Shown here: positions 18,300 to 28,920 of the stretch, piece by piece
How the letters are laid out: each line of letters starts with the position of its first letter
Numbering within the stretch: the first letter of the stretch is position 1
Source: Candidatus Binataceae bacterium
GTDB taxonomy: Bacteria; Desulfobacterota; Binatia; Binatales; Binataceae
Direction of reading: 5' to 3'
Length of the DNA stretch: 64,000 nt
NCBI GenBank assembly: GCA_035650475.1
Contig: DASRHP010000012.1
Location: 856,059-920,058, forward strand
Position numbers and translations under genes: made by a program
Notes under the pieces: generated by a model
Databases searched by the model: none
What the model saw: the letters and a program-made list of their open reading frames with translations, nothing else
What the model was told of the DNA's origin: nothing

Positions 18300-19181
18300 A
18301 TGAGCATCCTGGTCAACAAGAACACCCGCGTCCTCACTCAGGGCATCACCGGCGCCACCGGCCAGTTCCATACCCGCGCCTGCCGCGAGTACGGCACCCA
18401 GATGGTCGGCGGAGTGGTGCCCGGCAAGGGCGGCACGGACTTCGAGGGCATCCCGATCTTCGACACCGTCGAGCAGGCGCGCAAGACGACCGGCGCCAAC
18501 GCCAGCGTCATTTACGTGCCGCCGCCATTCGCCGCCGACGCCATCCTCGAGGCCGCCGCCGCCGGAATCGAACTCATCATCTGCATCACCGAGGGCATCC
18601 CTGTGCTCGACATGGTCAAGGTCAAACACTACCTCGCCCGCAGTAACTCGCGCCTCATCGGTCCCAATTGTCCCGGCGTGATCACTCCGGGCGAGTGCAA
18701 GATCGGAATCATGCCGGGCTATATCCACAAGCCCGGGCGCGTGGGTGTGATCTCGCGCTCGGGCACGCTGACCTACGAGGCGGTGCATCAGCTCACTCAG
18801 CTCGGCATCGGGCAGTCAACCTGCGTCGGCATCGGCGGCGATCCGATCATCGGCACCAGCCAGATCGATGTGCTCGAGCTGTTCAACAAGGATCCCAACA
18901 CTGACGCCGTGATCTTCATAGGCGAGATCGGGGGCACCGCCGAGGAAGAGGCGGCCGCCTATATCAAGCAGAACTTCCGCAAGCCCGTGGTCGCATTCAT
19001 CGCCGGCCAGACCGCGCCCAAGGGACGGCGGATGGGCCATGCGGGCGCGATCATCTCGGGCGGACGCGGCAGCGCCGCCGACAAGATCGCGGCGCTCAAG
19101 GCCGCCGGGGTCAACGTCGCGAAGAGTCCGGCCGAGCTGGGCATCACGATGAAGGCCGCGCTCGACGCGCGGCGCAATTAG
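18300..19181 (+). CDS. sucD: Succinyl-CoA synthetase alpha subunit
   Basis: Carries the CoA-binding Rossmann domain and the phosphorylated histidine of the succinyl-CoA synthetase reaction. The 293-residue chain has [12 protein letters not shown] for CoA binding, [20 protein letters not shown], and the active His247 in [11 protein letters not shown], one residue from the Escherichia coli position. It is immediately downstream of sucC and 12 bases upstream of ndk, so the two subunits should be made in equal amounts. Confidence 0.96.
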   Translation: MSILVNKNTRVLTQGITGATGQFHTRACREYGTQMVGGVVPGKGGTDFEGIPIFDTVEQARKTTGANASVIYVPPPFAADAILEAAAAGIELIICITEGIPVLDMVKVKHYLARSNSRLIGPNCPGVITPGECKIGIMPGYIHKPGRVGVISRSGTLTYEAVHQLTQLGIGQSTCVGIGGDPIIGTSQIDVLELFNKDPNTDAVIFIGEIGGTAEEEAAAYIKQNFRKPVVAFIAGQTAPKGRRMGHAGAIISGGRGSAADKIAALKAAGVNVAKSPAELGITMKAALDARRN

Positions 19182-19193
19182 GGCGCAAGCGCG

Positions 19194-19616
19194 ATGGCCT
19201 TGGAACGGACATTGGCAATCATCAAGCCCGACGCGGTCGCGCGCGGGCTTACCGGCGATATCCTCAAGCGCATCGAGGGCAGGGGGCTCAAGCTGCGCGC
19301 GATGCGCCTGATGCGGCTGACACGCGCGCAGGCCGAGTCGTTCTACGAGGTGCACAAGGCGCGGCCGTTTTACTCCTCGCTGTGCGAGTACATGTCGTCG
19401 GGGCCGGTGGTGGTCGCGGTGCTGGAGGCCGACGGCGCGATCGCGCGTTGGCGCGAGCTGATGGGCGCGACCGACCCGGCCAAGGCGGCGGCGGGCACGA
19501 TTCGCAAGGACTTCGGACAGAACGTCGAGCAGAATGCTGTGCACGGCTCTGACGCTCCGGAAACCGCCGCTCGCGAAGTCGCGTTCTTCTTCAGCGGCCT
19601 CGATATCGTCAGCTAG
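19194..19616 (+). CDS. ndk: Nucleoside diphosphate kinase
   Basis: Transfers the gamma phosphate between nucleoside triphosphates and diphosphates through a phosphohistidine. The 140-residue chain has the N-terminal [15 protein letters not shown], the nucleotide-binding arginines in GTIRKDFG and the phosphorylated His117 in [10 protein letters not shown]. Its place directly after sucCD is common in bacteria. The products of both enzymes interconvert GTP and ATP, so the grouping makes metabolic sense. Confidence 0.96.
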   Translation: MALERTLAIIKPDAVARGLTGDILKRIEGRGLKLRAMRLMRLTRAQAESFYEVHKARPFYSSLCEYMSSGPVVVAVLEADGAIARWRELMGATDPAKAAAGTIRKDFGQNVEQNAVHGSDAPETAAREVAFFFSGLDIVS

Positions 19617-19650
19617 ACTCCAACCTTTCCGTCTTCATTGGAGTTCAGCG

Positions 19651-20025
19651 ATGAAGGACGAATCCACTGCGCTGGCCGCCGATCGCGAGTTCTTCGCGGC
19701 GCTGGCCGAGGGCGACGCGGAAACGCTCGACCGCATTCTGGCCGACGATTTCACCTTGATCGAAGTGATGCGCGGCGCCGAGGTTCCCAAGGCCGCGATG
19801 CTCGCACTGATCCGGTCGGGACGGCTGAGTTTCGAGCCGGTCGAGTCCGCTGAAACGCGCGCGCGGCTCTACGGCTCAGCCGCAGTGATCACCGGTCGCA
19901 CCGAGATGCGCGGGCGTGTCGAGCAGACGCCCTTCGCGGTGCGCAGCCGCTACACCCACGTCTACATCAGGCAGCACGGCCGATGGCGGCTGGTCGCTGC
20001 GCAGGGCACGCAGATCGCGTCGTAG
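19651..20025 (+). CDS. NTF2-like (DUF4440/SnoaL) protein
   Basis: A 124-residue single-domain protein of the NTF2-like superfamily. The fold pattern is visible: the first helix DREFFAALAEGDAETLDRILADDFTLIEV, a middle helix around PKAAMLALIRSGRLSFE, and the closing strands TPFAVRSRYTHVYIRQHGRWRLVAAQGTQI. GGAG lies eight bases before the ATG. It may be the last gene of the mdh-ndk run (34-base gap). Function is unknown; related proteins are ketosteroid-isomerase-like or ligand-binding. Confidence 0.82.
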   Translation: MKDESTALAADREFFAALAEGDAETLDRILADDFTLIEVMRGAEVPKAAMLALIRSGRLSFEPVESAETRARLYGSAAVITGRTEMRGRVEQTPFAVRSRYTHVYIRQHGRWRLVAAQGTQIAS

Positions 20026-20125
20026 CGGGCTGAGCGGTGGGCGACGCCCCCGCTCGCCACGATGGATAAACACTGGCGGTCACCCCTCTCCGAACCGCCC
20101 GCGTTTTCGTTTAGACTCTAGCCTC

Positions 20126-21208
20126 GTGGCCTTGCAGACCCATCCAACGCATTATCCGACGCCGGCGGCCCCCGAACCGCGCGACATCCGTGAGCTGATG
20201 CTCGACGAACTGGAGCAGTTCGTCGTCGCCGCGGGCGAGCGCGCGTTCCGGGCGCACCAGGTGATGGGTTGGCTGTGGCGGCGAGGAGCGACAGACTTCG
20301 ACGCGATGTCTGACCTGCCGGCGGAGTTCCGCGAATATCTAAAGAAACACTTTAAAATCAACCCAATCCCCAACGCCGCCGTCGCTCGCTCCGCCGACGG
20401 TACGCGCAAGCTGCTGGTCGCGCTTGTCGACGGCGAGGCAATCGAAACCGTCATTATCCCGGCTGGCGAGCGCGTTACGCTGTGCTTGTCGAGCCAGTGC
20501 GGATGCGCGATGGCGTGCGAGTTCTGCGCCACCGCCCGCATGGGGCTCCATCGCAATCTCAGCGCGGCTGAAATCGTGAGTCAGGTTGCCGCGGCGCGCC
20601 GCGCGCTCGCGCCCGGCGAGGAGCTGACCAATTACGTCTTTATGGGGATGGGCGAGCCGCTCGCCAACTATCCGCGCCTGGCGCGCGCGCTGCGGATCAT
20701 GACCTCGGCGTGGGGGATGGGAATCTCGCCGCGGCGGATCACGGTTTCGAGCGTCGGGCTGGTGCCCGCGATGGAGCGGCTGCTGACCGAATTCCCGTCG
20801 ATCAACCTCGCGGTTTCGCTCCACGCGACTGCCGACGAAACGCGCGACCGTCTCGCCCCGATCAACCGGCGCTATCCGCTGGCGGCGCTGATCGAGACCT
20901 GCCGGCGGCTGCCGATCAAGCGGCGCGATCGAATCACCTTTGAGTACGTGATGCTGGCCGGGGTCAATGACGGACCGGACGACGCGCGCCGGCTGGTGCG
21001 GATGCTCGGGCCGCTGCGGGCCAAGGTCAACCTGATCTTCTTCAACCGGTTCGCCGGCGCCTCCTTCACGCCGTCGCCGCGCGCCGCAGTCGAGGGCTTT
21101 CAAGCGATTCTGCGGCAGGGTAATTTGACCGCAACTGTCCGCGAAAGTCGCGGAGGGGATATCGCCGCCGCCTGCGGACAGCTGTACGCGGAGCGGCAAC
21201 GCGCCTGA
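20126..21208 (+). CDS. rlmN: 23S rRNA (adenine2503-C2)/tRNA methyltransferase
   Basis: Radical-SAM methyltransferase that methylates A2503 of 23S rRNA and A37 of some tRNAs. The iron-sulphur ligands are Cys127, Cys131 and Cys134 (CAMACEFC), followed by MGMGEPLANY and SVGLVPAM. The second methyl-carrying cysteine is at the end in RGGDIAAACGQL. The N-terminal HhH-like domain (ELEQFVVAAGERAFRAHQVMGWLW) requires a start upstream of the first internal ATG, so I chose the GTG that gives 360 residues. No strong ribosome-binding site is seen. Confidence 0.93.
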   Translation: MALQTHPTHYPTPAAPEPRDIRELMLDELEQFVVAAGERAFRAHQVMGWLWRRGATDFDAMSDLPAEFREYLKKHFKINPIPNAAVARSADGTRKLLVALVDGEAIETVIIPAGERVTLCLSSQCGCAMACEFCATARMGLHRNLSAAEIVSQVAAARRALAPGEELTNYVFMGMGEPLANYPRLARALRIMTSAWGMGISPRRITVSSVGLVPAMERLLTEFPSINLAVSLHATADETRDRLAPINRRYPLAALIETCRRLPIKRRDRITFEYVMLAGVNDGPDDARRLVRMLGPLRAKVNLIFFNRFAGASFTPSPRAAVEGFQAILRQGNLTATVRESRGGDIAAACGQLYAERQRA

Positions 21209-21227
21209 GGAGGGTTGGGTTTCGGCG

Positions 21228-22091
21228 ATGGCGAAAACGGTGCTGGGAGTAATCGGCGGCAGCGGCTTCTACCAGATGCAGGGTCTGGAGCGCGTCGAGC
21301 AGGTTGAACTCGACACGCCCTTCGGCCGCCCGTCGGACCCCTACTTCCGCGGCTGGCTCGGCGATGCCGAGGTGGTCTTCCTCTCGCGTCACGGCCGCGG
21401 CCATCGCATGATGCCCTCCGAATTGAACTTCCGCGCCAACGTCTTCGGGATGAAGCAGCTCGGCGTGGACCACCTGATCTCGGTCAGCACCGCGGGCAGT
21501 CTGCGCGAGGAGCTTCAGCCCGGCGACCTCGTGGTACCCGACCAGTTCATCGACCGCACCTTCAAACGCCCCGAGAGCTTCTTCGGCGAAGGCATCGTGG
21601 TCCACGTCTCGCTGGCCGACCCGGTGTGCGCGGCGCTCAGCCGCGAGCTGGCCGCGGCGGCGGGGCAGACCGCCTCGCGTGTCCATCGTGGCGGCACTTA
21701 CCTCTGTATCGAGGGACCGCAGTTCTCCACCCGCGCCGAGTCCAACCTGTACCGGCAGTGGGGCGCCGACGTAATCAGCATGACCGCGATGCAGGAGGCG
21801 CGGTTGGCGCGCGAGGCCGAGATGTGTTACGCGGCGCTGGTCCTGGTCACCGACTACGACTGCTGGCATCACAGCGTGGCGGCGGTGGATATCGCGGAAA
21901 TCCTGCGCGTGATGCGGCTCAACGTCGAGCGCGCCCAGCAGGCGATCGCCAACCTCGCGCGGCGGGTCGCCCCGCGCACGCGCGACTGCGCCTGTCCCAC
22001 CGCGCTGCGCGATACGATCGTCACCGACAAGGCCGTAATTCCGCCCAAGGTCGCCGCCGCTCTGCGGCCGCTTATCGGCAAATATCTCTAA
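21228..22091 (+). CDS. mtnP: S-methyl-5'-thioadenosine phosphorylase
   Basis: Cleaves methylthioadenosine to adenine and methylthioribose-1-phosphate in methionine salvage. The 287-residue chain shows the phosphate-binding IGGSGFY and SRHGRGH, the AGSLREELQPGDLVVPDQFIDRT region, GGTYLCIEGPQFSTRAES, and the MTAP-type SMTAMQEARLAREAEMCYA with TDYDCW. The last two motifs separate it from purine nucleoside phosphorylase. The following PfkB kinase could be part of adenine or adenosine salvage, as both are often neighbours. Confidence 0.9.
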   Translation: MAKTVLGVIGGSGFYQMQGLERVEQVELDTPFGRPSDPYFRGWLGDAEVVFLSRHGRGHRMMPSELNFRANVFGMKQLGVDHLISVSTAGSLREELQPGDLVVPDQFIDRTFKRPESFFGEGIVVHVSLADPVCAALSRELAAAAGQTASRVHRGGTYLCIEGPQFSTRAESNLYRQWGADVISMTAMQEARLAREAEMCYAALVLVTDYDCWHHSVAAVDIAEILRVMRLNVERAQQAIANLARRVAPRTRDCACPTALRDTIVTDKAVIPPKVAAALRPLIGKYL

Positions 22092-22134
22092 CCCGCGGCA
22101 AATCTAACCCGCAGCAACGTCACAGAGGAGCGCG

Positions 22135-22167
22135 ATGAGGCACGCCCCGGCGTATCGTTCGGTATGA
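22135..22167 (+). CDS. Possible 10-residue leader peptide coupled to the PfkB kinase
   Basis: A short frame (MRHAPAYRSV) begins four bases after a strong GAGGAG sequence and its TGA stop overlaps the kinase ATG in an ATGA arrangement. The kinase start itself has no visible ribosome-binding site, so ribosomes could load at this small frame and restart at the kinase. It could equally be a remnant of a mis-positioned start. The peptide has no run of one amino acid that would suggest attenuation. Confidence 0.35.
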   Translation: MRHAPAYRSV

Positions 22168-23087
22168 GCATCGTAGTGGTCGGCTCGGTCGCCTACGACA
22201 CGATCGAGACCCAAAATGGCAGGGCGGACGACGTCCTCGGCGGCTCGGCGAGCTTCTTCGCGCTGGCCGCGCGCTTTTTCTCGCCGGTCAGCGTGGTCGC
22301 CGCGGTGGGCAGCGATTTCCGCCCCGGCGACCTGCGCCTGTTTACCGAGCGCAACATCGACGTGCGCGCGCTGGCCCGGCGCGAGGGGCCCACGATGCGC
22401 TGGCACGGCCGCTACCACGAGGACATGAACAAGCGCGACACGCTCGACTTGAAGCTTAACGTCTTCGCCGACTTCGCGCCCGACCTGCTGCCCGACCAGC
22501 GCCGCGCCGATTACGTCTTCCTCGGCAACATCGCGCCCGAGCTGCAGAGCCACGTGCTCGGGCAGGTGCAGAACCCCAAGGTCGTCGCCGCCGATACGAT
22601 GAACCACTGGATCGAAAATGAGCGCGCCGCGCTGACCCGGATGCTCTCGCGCATCGACATTCTGACGGTCAACGACGACGAGGCGCGGCTGCTCAGCGGT
22701 GAGCACAACCTGGTGCGCGCCGGGCGCGCCATCCTCAGGATGGGCCCGGGCACGGTGCTGGTGAAGCGCGGCGAGTACGGCGTGCTCCAGTTCGGCAAGG
22801 AGTCGATGTTCGCGGTGCCGGCCTATCCGCTGGAGGAGGTGATCGACCCCAGCGGCGCGGGCGACACCTTCGCCGGCGGCTTCATGGGCTGGCTGGCGCG
22901 CCACGGCCGGGTCAACGAACCCTTGCTGCGCACGGCCGTGGTTTACGGCAGCGTGCTTGCCTCCTTCGTGGTCGAGCGCTTTTCGGTCGAGCGGCTGGTG
23001 GGGCTGACGTGGGACGAGATCGACCGCCGCTTCCGCAGCTTCATCGAGCTGACCGATTCGCAGTACTCGCGATGGACCTCTCAATAG
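22164..23087 (+). CDS. PfkB/ribokinase-family carbohydrate or nucleoside kinase
   Basis: A 307-residue sugar or nucleoside kinase. The N-terminal glycine motif is degenerate (GGSASFFALAARFF). The hallmark anion hole and catalytic base are intact in DPSGAGDTFAGGFMGWLA, and the middle carries TVNDDEARLLSG and VLVKRGEYG. The sequence resembles the adenosine-kinase-like subgroup sometimes found beside mtnP, so it may phosphorylate adenosine, methylthioribose or a sugar. Its 3' end overlaps the next gene by 16 bases, which indicates coupled translation. Confidence 0.87.
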   Translation: MSIVVVGSVAYDTIETQNGRADDVLGGSASFFALAARFFSPVSVVAAVGSDFRPGDLRLFTERNIDVRALARREGPTMRWHGRYHEDMNKRDTLDLKLNVFADFAPDLLPDQRRADYVFLGNIAPELQSHVLGQVQNPKVVAADTMNHWIENERAALTRMLSRIDILTVNDDEARLLSGEHNLVRAGRAILRMGPGTVLVKRGEYGVLQFGKESMFAVPAYPLEEVIDPSGAGDTFAGGFMGWLARHGRVNEPLLRTAVVYGSVLASFVVERFSVERLVGLTWDEIDRRFRSFIELTDSQYSRWTSQ

Positions 23088-24010
23088 TTGTTCCGCTTTT
23101 CAACGAGCGGGATAACCTCGGTCCGTTGCACGAGGAGCTCGCGCGCGTGCTGCCGAAGCTGGCCTCGTCATGGGAAATGCTGTTCGTTGACGACGGCTCG
23201 ACCGACGGCAGCGCCGAGGTCCTGCGCGCGCTCAAGGCGACCGATCCGCACGTCCGCGTCATCCGGCTCGCGCGCAACTCGGGCCAGACCGCCGCGCTCG
23301 CCTGCGGCCTGCACAACGCGGCGGGCGAGACGGTGGTCGCGCTCGACGGCGACGGGGAAAACGACCCCGCCGACATCCCACGCCTGCTCGCCAAGATGGG
23401 CGAGGGCTACGACCTCGTCAGCGGCTGGCGTACCGAGCGATGGAAGAAGGCGCGACTGACGCGCCGGCTGCCGTCGGTCGCGGCCAACCGGCTGATTTCG
23501 TGGATGACCGGGGTGCGTCTGCACGACTACGGCTGCACGCTCAAGGCCTACCGGCGGGAGCTTGCGCAGCGCCTGATGCTCTACGGCGAGATGCATCGTT
23601 TCGTCCCCGCGATCGCCGCCGAACACGGCGCGCGGATCACCGAGGTCGAGGTCAATTTCCGGCCGCGGCGGGCGGGCAGCTCCAAGTACGGCCCCGGACG
23701 GATCATCCGGACCTTCCTCGACCTGCTGACGGTCAAGTTTCTGTCGGGTTACTCGACCCGCCCGATCCAGATTTTCGGCGCGATCGGCCTGGTGACGGGG
23801 CTAATCGGGGCCGTCTGGACGGGTATACTAGTGGTGGAGAAAATTGCGCTTGGCTATGAGCTGCACAACCGCCCGGCGCTTCTGCTGGCAATCCTCCTGC
23901 TCATCGTGGGCGTGCAGTTCATCAGCCTCGGTCTGCTCGGCGAGATGCTGACGCGGACCTACCATGAGTCGCAGGGCAAGCCGATCTACGTGATCAAGGA
24001 ACAATTCTGA
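23072..24010 (+). CDS. Family 2 glycosyltransferase, polyprenyl-phosphate type
   Basis: A membrane-anchored glycosyltransferase of 312 residues. The GT-A domain has the family opening LSIVVPLFNERDNLGPL, the nucleotide-binding FVDDGSTDGS, and the metal-binding DGDGENDP at about residues 92-99. Two transmembrane helices follow (about 230-255 and 268-290), as in dolichol-phosphate-mannose synthase, ArnC and GtrB. It should transfer a sugar from a nucleotide sugar to a lipid phosphate facing the cytoplasm. The next two genes make and modify UDP-sugars, so UDP-glucuronate or a derivative is a reasonable donor. Confidence 0.9.
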   Translation: MDLSIVVPLFNERDNLGPLHEELARVLPKLASSWEMLFVDDGSTDGSAEVLRALKATDPHVRVIRLARNSGQTAALACGLHNAAGETVVALDGDGENDPADIPRLLAKMGEGYDLVSGWRTERWKKARLTRRLPSVAANRLISWMTGVRLHDYGCTLKAYRRELAQRLMLYGEMHRFVPAIAAEHGARITEVEVNFRPRRAGSSKYGPGRIIRTFLDLLTVKFLSGYSTRPIQIFGAIGLVTGLIGAVWTGILVVEKIALGYELHNRPALLLAILLLIVGVQFISLGLLGEMLTRTYHESQGKPIYVIKEQF

Positions 24011-24011
24011 G

Positions 24012-25319
24012 ATGAACATCGCGGTTGTGGGAACGGGGTATGTGGGGCTGGTCAGCGGTACCTGTTTCGCCGAGAGCGGCAACGAAGTGGTCTGCGTGGA
24101 TATCGACCGCGCGCGGATCGAGCAGCTCCGCGCCGGCGGCGTGCCGATCTACGAACCCGGGCTGGAAGAACTGGTCCGGCGCAACGTCAAGGAGGGGCGG
24201 CTGCGCTTCACCACCGACGTCGCCGAGGCGGTCGGCTCCTCGATGGTGTCGTTCATCGCGGTGGGCACGCCGATGAGCAAAAGCGGCGCCGCCGACCTAA
24301 GCGGCGTGATGCGGGCGGCTGAGGATATCGCGCGCGCGGTCGCCGGCTATCACATCGTCGCGGTCAAGAGCACCGTTCCGGTCGGAACCAACGACCGCGT
24401 GCGCGAGATCGTCAAGGCCGTAGCGCGCCATCGCGTAGACGTCTGCTCGTGCCCCGAGTTTCTCAAGGAAGGCTCCGCGATCGAGGATTTCATGCGGCCG
24501 GACCGAGTCGTGATCGGCTCGACCAGCGAGCAGGCGACCGCGATCCTGCGCGAGCTGCACGCGCCGTTTCTGCGCACCGACAACCCGGTGATCGTGATGG
24601 AACCGCGCTCGGCCGAGCTGACCAAGTACGCGTGCAACGCGATGCTCGCGATGCGGGTGTCCTTCATCAACGAGATGGCGAACCTGTGCGAGGCGGTGGG
24701 CGCCGAGATTAACGACGTGCGGCGCGGGATGGGCTCCGACCGCCGGATCGGCTCGCAGTTTCTCTTTCCCGGCGTCGGCTACGGCGGCTCGTGCTTTCCC
24801 AAGGACGTGCAGGCGCTGATCCACAGCGCCGCCGAGCATCATCTCGATTTCACCCTCCTGCGGGCGACCGACGAGGTCAACGCGCGCCAGAAGCATCTGC
24901 TCGCTGACCGGGTCCGCCAGCACTTCGGCGCCGATCTGAAGGGGCGCACGTTTGCGATATGGGGGCTGGCTTTCAAGCCGCGCACCGACGACATGCGCGA
25001 GGCGCCCTCGCTGACCGTTATCGAAGAGCTGATGGCGGCGGGCGCTCGGGTGCAGGCGCATGATCCCGAGGCGCTGCGCAGCGCGCAACGCTTCTTCGGC
25101 GACCGTATCTCCTACCATCAGAACAACTACGAGGCGCTGGCCGGCGCCGACGCGCTGCTCATCCTGACCGAGTGGCCCGAGTTCCGTCATCCCAACTTCC
25201 AGCGCATCCGCACGATGCTCAAGCATCCGGTGATCTTCGATGGCCGTAACCTTTACGACCCGGCGCTGATGAAGGCGCTGGAGTTCCGCTACTACTCGAT
25301 CGGGCGCCGGCCGGTGTAG
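24012..25319 (+). CDS. ugd: UDP-glucose 6-dehydrogenase
   Basis: Oxidises UDP-glucose twice to UDP-glucuronate. The 435-residue chain has the NAD-binding VVGTGYVGLVSG, the STVPVGT segment, the lysine/asparagine motif ELTKYACNAMLA and the catalytic Cys261 in VGYGGSCFPKD. The C-terminal Rossmann domain (WGLAFKPRTDDMREAPS) is present. The gene starts one base after the glycosyltransferase stop. The group probably supplies a glucuronate-derived sugar for surface polysaccharide or lipid modification. Confidence 0.95.
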   Translation: MNIAVVGTGYVGLVSGTCFAESGNEVVCVDIDRARIEQLRAGGVPIYEPGLEELVRRNVKEGRLRFTTDVAEAVGSSMVSFIAVGTPMSKSGAADLSGVMRAAEDIARAVAGYHIVAVKSTVPVGTNDRVREIVKAVARHRVDVCSCPEFLKEGSAIEDFMRPDRVVIGSTSEQATAILRELHAPFLRTDNPVIVMEPRSAELTKYACNAMLAMRVSFINEMANLCEAVGAEINDVRRGMGSDRRIGSQFLFPGVGYGGSCFPKDVQALIHSAAEHHLDFTLLRATDEVNARQKHLLADRVRQHFGADLKGRTFAIWGLAFKPRTDDMREAPSLTVIEELMAAGARVQAHDPEALRSAQRFFGDRISYHQNNYEALAGADALLILTEWPEFRHPNFQRIRTMLKHPVIFDGRNLYDPALMKALEFRYYSIGRRPV

Positions 25320-25337
25320 CCGGTCGAGGAGCTGGCG

Positions 25338-26270
25338 ATGCGTATCCTGGTAACCGGCGGCGCCGGCTTCATCGGCTCGCATACGGTCGACGCGCTGCTC
25401 GCGCGTGGCGGATGCGAAGTTGTCGTACTCGACGACCTCTCCTCGGGCAAGCGCGAGCAAGTCAACCCGGCCGCGCGCTTTCATCAGGCCGACCTGCGCG
25501 ACGCAGGCGCGGTGCGCGGCATCATCGAGCGCGAGCGGCCTGAAATTATCGTCCATCTGGCGGCCCAGATGGACGTACGGCGCTCGGTCGCCGATCCCGT
25601 TTTCGACGCGCAGGTCAACCTGGTGGGGTTTCTCAACTTGATGGAGTCGGCGCGTCAGCACGGCCTGCGGCGGGTGATCTTCGCCTCCACCGGCGGTGCC
25701 ATCTATGGCGAGCAGGACCAGTTCCCCTGCGACGAGGAGCATCCGCTGCGCCCGGTAAGCCCCTACGGGGTGGCCAAGGCGGCGACCGAGAAGTACCTGT
25801 TCTTCTACCGTGTGCAGTACGCCATCGATTACGTGGCGCTGCGTTACGCCAACGTGTACGGGCCGCGCCAAGACCCGCACGGCGAGGCGGGCGTGGTCGC
25901 GATCTTCTGTGGACGGATTCTCGAAGGGCGTCCGGTCACGATCTTCGGCGACGGCGAGCAGACCCGCGACTACGTCTTCGTCGGCGACGTCGTGCGTGCC
26001 AACCTGGCGGCCCTCGAGGCCACTGTGTCGGGCACCTTCAACATCGGCACCGGCCTCGAGACTAGCGTCAACCAGCTCTACGCGGAACTTGCGGCGTGCG
26101 CCGGCGTCAGCCGCCCGCCCGAGTACGCACCGGCGCGCCCGGGCGAGCAGCGCCGCTCGGTCATTTCGGCCGCGCGCGCGGCGCGTGAGCTCGGCTGGCG
26201 TCCGGCGGTGGCGCTCAGAGACGGACTTGCCCAAACCCTGCAATTCTTCCGCGAACGCACGGCGCACTGA
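25338..26270 (+). CDS. NAD-dependent sugar epimerase/dehydratase (GalE-like)
   Basis: An extended short-chain reductase of 310 residues. It has TGGAGFIGSHTVD for NAD binding, the catalytic Ser/Thr at 117-118 in FASTGG, and the Tyr143-Lys147 pair in SPYGVAK. The RYANVYGPRQDPHGEAGVVAIF stretch is characteristic of UDP-glucose or UDP-glucuronate 4-epimerases. Given the adjacent ugd gene, UDP-glucuronate 4-epimerase is as likely as GalE. It ends the sugar-nucleotide operon; lepA begins 79 bases later. Confidence 0.88.
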   Translation: MRILVTGGAGFIGSHTVDALLARGGCEVVVLDDLSSGKREQVNPAARFHQADLRDAGAVRGIIERERPEIIVHLAAQMDVRRSVADPVFDAQVNLVGFLNLMESARQHGLRRVIFASTGGAIYGEQDQFPCDEEHPLRPVSPYGVAKAATEKYLFFYRVQYAIDYVALRYANVYGPRQDPHGEAGVVAIFCGRILEGRPVTIFGDGEQTRDYVFVGDVVRANLAALEATVSGTFNIGTGLETSVNQLYAELAACAGVSRPPEYAPARPGEQRRSVISAARAARELGWRPAVALRDGLAQTLQFFRERTAH

Positions 26271-26349
26271 AGCGAAATGCTATGATGGCAGGTGTGCTGC
26301 ATGGCCTGGAGGGTGATCGTGCGCGGCTGACCGCCCGCGCGCCACGCCA

Positions 26350-28152
<1,803 letters not shown>

Positions 28153-28164
28153 GGCACCTCTGAT

Positions 28165-28905
28165 ATGGCCCCTCCACCGGCCGGCAGCGTGCGCAAGATT
28201 CCGCCCGAGGAAGGTACCGTCGCGGCGCGGCGGGCGGCCGAACTGCCCGGGCCCCAGCGCTCGGAGGTGCGCGAATGGGTCGAGGCGATCGTCGTCGCCT
28301 TCTTCCTCGCCGTCATCCTGCGCACCTTCCTGATCCAGGCCTACAAAATTCCGTCGGGCTCGATGGAGCCGACGCTGCTCATTGGCGACCACATCATGGT
28401 CAACAAGGTCGCCTACGGGCTGCGGATGCCCGATTCGTTGTTCGGTTTCACGCCGCTGGCCGGCGAAATCCCCTACGGTCGGTACCTTTTCCGCTTCGGC
28501 CAGGTCCATCGCGGGGACGTCGTGGTCTTCGTCTTCCCAGTGGACCCGACCAAGGATTTCATCAAGCGCGTGATCGGCGTCGGCGGCGACACGATCGAGG
28601 TCAAAAGCGGCGTGGTCTGGCTCAATGGCAAGCCGATGCCCGATCCGCACGCGCATTTCGAGGTCCCCACCCGCGAACGTTCGGCCTATTCGCCGCGCGA
28701 CAACTACGGCCCGTTCACGGTGCCGGCAGGCAAGTTCTTCATGATGGGCGACAATCGCGACCACAGCTACGATAGCCGATTCTGGGGCACCGTCAGCTTC
28801 GACCAGATCGAGGGGCACGCCCTGTTCATATATTGGTCGTGGGGTGATGACAGCCACTCGACTTTCGGCATACGCTGGAACCGCGTCGGCAAGGCCGTCA
28901 GGTAG
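28165..28905 (+). CDS. lepB: Signal peptidase I
   Basis: Membrane serine protease that removes Sec and Tat signal peptides on the periplasmic side. In the 246 residues the nucleophile is Ser66 (PSGSMEPTL) and the general base Lys134 (DFIKRVIGVGGD); the conserved box MGDNRDHSYDSRFWG is also present. One transmembrane helix is predicted at about 38-58 after a 37-residue cytosolic head, so the protein is shorter than the two-helix enterobacterial form. It is translated after lepA. Confidence 0.95.
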   Translation: MAPPPAGSVRKIPPEEGTVAARRAAELPGPQRSEVREWVEAIVVAFFLAVILRTFLIQAYKIPSGSMEPTLLIGDHIMVNKVAYGLRMPDSLFGFTPLAGEIPYGRYLFRFGQVHRGDVVVFVFPVDPTKDFIKRVIGVGGDTIEVKSGVVWLNGKPMPDPHAHFEVPTRERSAYSPRDNYGPFTVPAGKFFMMGDNRDHSYDSRFWGTVSFDQIEGHALFIYWSWGDDSHSTFGIRWNRVGKAVR

Positions 28906-28920
28906 CAGGGGGAGGAGCAA

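Noticed and set aside
24297..26267. 656-codon minus-strand open frame
   Set aside because: It lies antisense over the ugd and epimerase genes, which have complete motif sets; its Arg/Ala/Gly-rich translation shows no domain. GC-rich codon bias produces such frames.
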